NCBI GenBank assembly: GCA_947441105.1
Contig: CANESN010000045.1
Span: forward strand, 1-6,653
From: Micrococcales bacterium
GTDB lineage: Bacteria > Actinomycetota > Actinomycetes > Actinomycetales > Microbacteriaceae
Direction: 5' to 3'
DNA: 6,653 bases
Shown here: positions 5,574 through 6,653 of the stretch, one piece after another
How the letters are laid out: each line of letters begins with the position of its first letter
Numbering within the stretch: position 1 is the stretch's first letter
The notes under the pieces: model-generated
What the model saw: only the letters and a program-made list of their open reading frames with translations
Told to the model about the DNA's origin: nothing
Databases searched by the model: none
Position numbers and translations under genes: made by a program

Positions 5574-6653
5574 TTAGGCGTGTGCGTGTAGTGGCTTGCC
5601 AGCGAGGGCCATGTGCGCCTCGCCGATTGCTTCGTTCATAGTTGGGTGAGCGTGAAGGTGTGGTGCAACATCCTCTGGAGTTGCTTCCCAGTTCACAATT
5701 AGCTGCGCTTCGCCGACCTGCTCGCCTGCGCGAGATCCAATCATGTGGAAGCCGACAACTGGACCGTTGTTCTGGCGAACCAGCTTTACAACTCCGGCAG
5801 TTCCCAAGATGTTGCTCTTACCGTTGCCTGCCAGGTTGTACTCGTAGATCGAGACACTGTCGGTGCCGAACTTCTCACGGGCTTGAGCCTCGGTTAGTCC
5901 CACCGATGCGATTTCAGGTTCACAGTATGTAACGCGTGGGATGCCCCACTCGTCAATCCTTAGTGGCTTAAGACCTGCGATTTCCTCAGCCACAAAGATG
6001 CCGTGCATAAATCCGCGGTGTGCTAGCTGCAATCCAGGAACGATGTCTCCGACCGCATAGACACCAGGCAGGTTGGTCTGCAAACGGTCGTTGGTTGGAA
6101 CGAAGCCGCGATCCATGGCAACGCCCTGCTCCTCAAAGCCAAAACCAGTTGCATTTGGACCGCGTCCTACCGCTACCAACAGTAGCTCTGCAGAAATCTG
6201 CTCACCATTCTCAAGTTCAACGGTTACACCGTTATCGTCTTGGCTTACGGTCTTGAAACGGTTACCAAGCTTGAACTCAATTCCACGCTTTTTGTATGCG
6301 CGCTCTAGAACCTTGCTCATTGCAGGATCCTCGTTAGGAACTAGGCGGTCAAGGCCTTCGATGATTACCACCTCTGCGCCAAATGAACGCCAGATGGATG
6401 CAAACTCAACACCGATAACGCCACCACCCAGGATTGCGACCCGGTTTGGAACGAAGTCCATCTGCAGGGCCTGGTCACTGGTGATTACACGGCCGGTGAT
6501 CTCAATCCCCAGAGTCCTGGTGTTGGACCCGGTAGCGAGAACAACGTTCTTGCCGGTGTAGTTCTCGCCGTTGACAGTCATGGTCTTCGGACCTGTCATG
6601 TGGCCCTCACCGACAACAAAGGTGATGTTCTTGCTTGCAACTAGGCCGGTTAG
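5574..6653 (-). CDS. lpd: Dihydrolipoyl dehydrogenase Lpd (E3), N-terminus beyond window
   Basis: This flavoprotein reoxidises dihydrolipoyl arms with NAD+ as E3 of the 2-oxoacid dehydrogenase complexes. The frame stays open to the right edge (LTGLVASKNITFVVGEGH precedes the internal Met at 6597-6599), giving 359 visible residues. About 100 N-terminal residues are missing, including the first FAD-binding motif and the redox-active CxxxxC disulfide. Visible parts (numbered within the fragment): NVVLATGS near 36-43, the NAD-binding GGGVIGVEFASIWRSFGAEV (76-95), the second FAD contact GVYAVGDIV (197-205), and the dimer-interface domain ending in HLHAHPTMNEAIGEAH with the catalytic His336-Glu341 pair. 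The TAA stop lies 18 nt before the E2 gene. The internal ATG at 6599 is not the start, since homologous sequence continues upstream of it. Confidence 0.96.
   Translation of the reverse strand, partial: LTGLVASKNITFVVGEGHMTGPKTMTVNGENYTGKNVVLATGSNTRTLGIEITGRVITSDQALQMDFVPNRVAILGGGVIGVEFASIWRSFGAEVVIIEGLDRLVPNEDPAMSKVLERAYKKRGIEFKLGNRFKTVSQDDNGVTVELENGEQISAELLLVAVGRGPNATGFGFEEQGVAMDRGFVPTNDRLQTNLPGVYAVGDIVPGLQLAHRGFMHGIFVAEEIAGLKPLRIDEWGIPRVTYCEPEIASVGLTEAQAREKFGTDSVSIYEYNLAGNGKSNILGTAGVVKLVRQNNGPVVGFHMIGSRAGEQVGEAQLIVNWEATPEDVAPHLHAHPTMNEAIGEAHMALAGKPLHAHA

Noticed and set aside
6073..6561. A 162-codon plus-strand open frame opposite lpd
   Set aside because: It is fully antisense to conserved Lpd sequence including the NAD-binding motif, and its translation has no domain or motif that I recognise.
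6597..6599. ATG as a possible start of a short Lpd
   Set aside because: The frame continues upstream to the window edge with residues typical of Lpd, so the ATG is internal and the gene is simply cut by the window.
1..6653. Mobile elements, CRISPR arrays, tRNA or rRNA genes, phage or defence genes
   Set aside because: None is visible. The window is nearly filled with intact housekeeping genes in a conserved order, with no transposase, att-like repeats or spaced direct repeats.

Overview
This window is ordinary core metabolism from an actinobacterium. The gene order lpd - E2 acyltransferase - lipB - lipA - DUF4191 membrane protein - glnA, with glnE converging on glnA from the other strand, is the arrangement known from Mycobacterium (the Rv2215-Rv2221c region) and Streptomyces. 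Base composition looks only moderately GC-rich by eye (roughly half G+C), and three of the five visible starts are GTG. Together these suggest a low-GC Microbacteriaceae-type actinobacterium, for example the freshwater Rhodoluna/Aquiluna group. The lineage is an inference; there is no rRNA or marker here to fix it.

Layout, left to right: the last 88 codons of glnE on the + strand (to 269); a shared hairpin terminator (272-305); then a tightly packed minus-strand run read from right to left. In transcription order this run is lpd (3' part only, running off the right edge), E2/sucB, lipB, lipA, the DUF4191 gene and glnA. Gaps are 18 nt (lpd-E2), 61 nt (E2-lipB), a 14-nt overlap (lipB-lipA), 13 nt (lipA-DUF4191) and 76 nt (DUF4191-glnA). 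Every complete minus-strand gene has an in-frame stop a few codons upstream of the chosen start, so the starts are well constrained. There is no gene-free stretch longer than 76 bases.

How the genes work together: LipB transfers an octanoyl group to the lipoyl domain of E2, and LipA inserts two sulfurs to make lipoyl. E2 then uses the lipoyl arm in the pyruvate and/or 2-oxoglutarate dehydrogenase complex, and Lpd reoxidises the arm. GlnA uses glutamate, made from 2-oxoglutarate, to assimilate ammonium, and GlnE adenylylates GlnA at a tyrosine that is visible in this GlnA. The locus therefore sits where carbon flux through lipoyl-dependent dehydrogenases meets nitrogen assimilation.

No undescribed system was found. 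The points most worth a second look are regulatory: a GlnR-box-like TTAAC-N6-GAAAC element overlapping the stop codon of the DUF4191 gene just upstream of glnA, a separate dyad in the glnA leader, and a glnA/glnE terminator whose hairpin folds better in the glnA transcript than in the glnE transcript. Smaller oddities are an Ala next to the catalytic Asp of GlnA, an E2 with one lipoyl domain and a very long Ala/Pro linker, and the absence of the RDD-family gene that usually precedes glnA in relatives.
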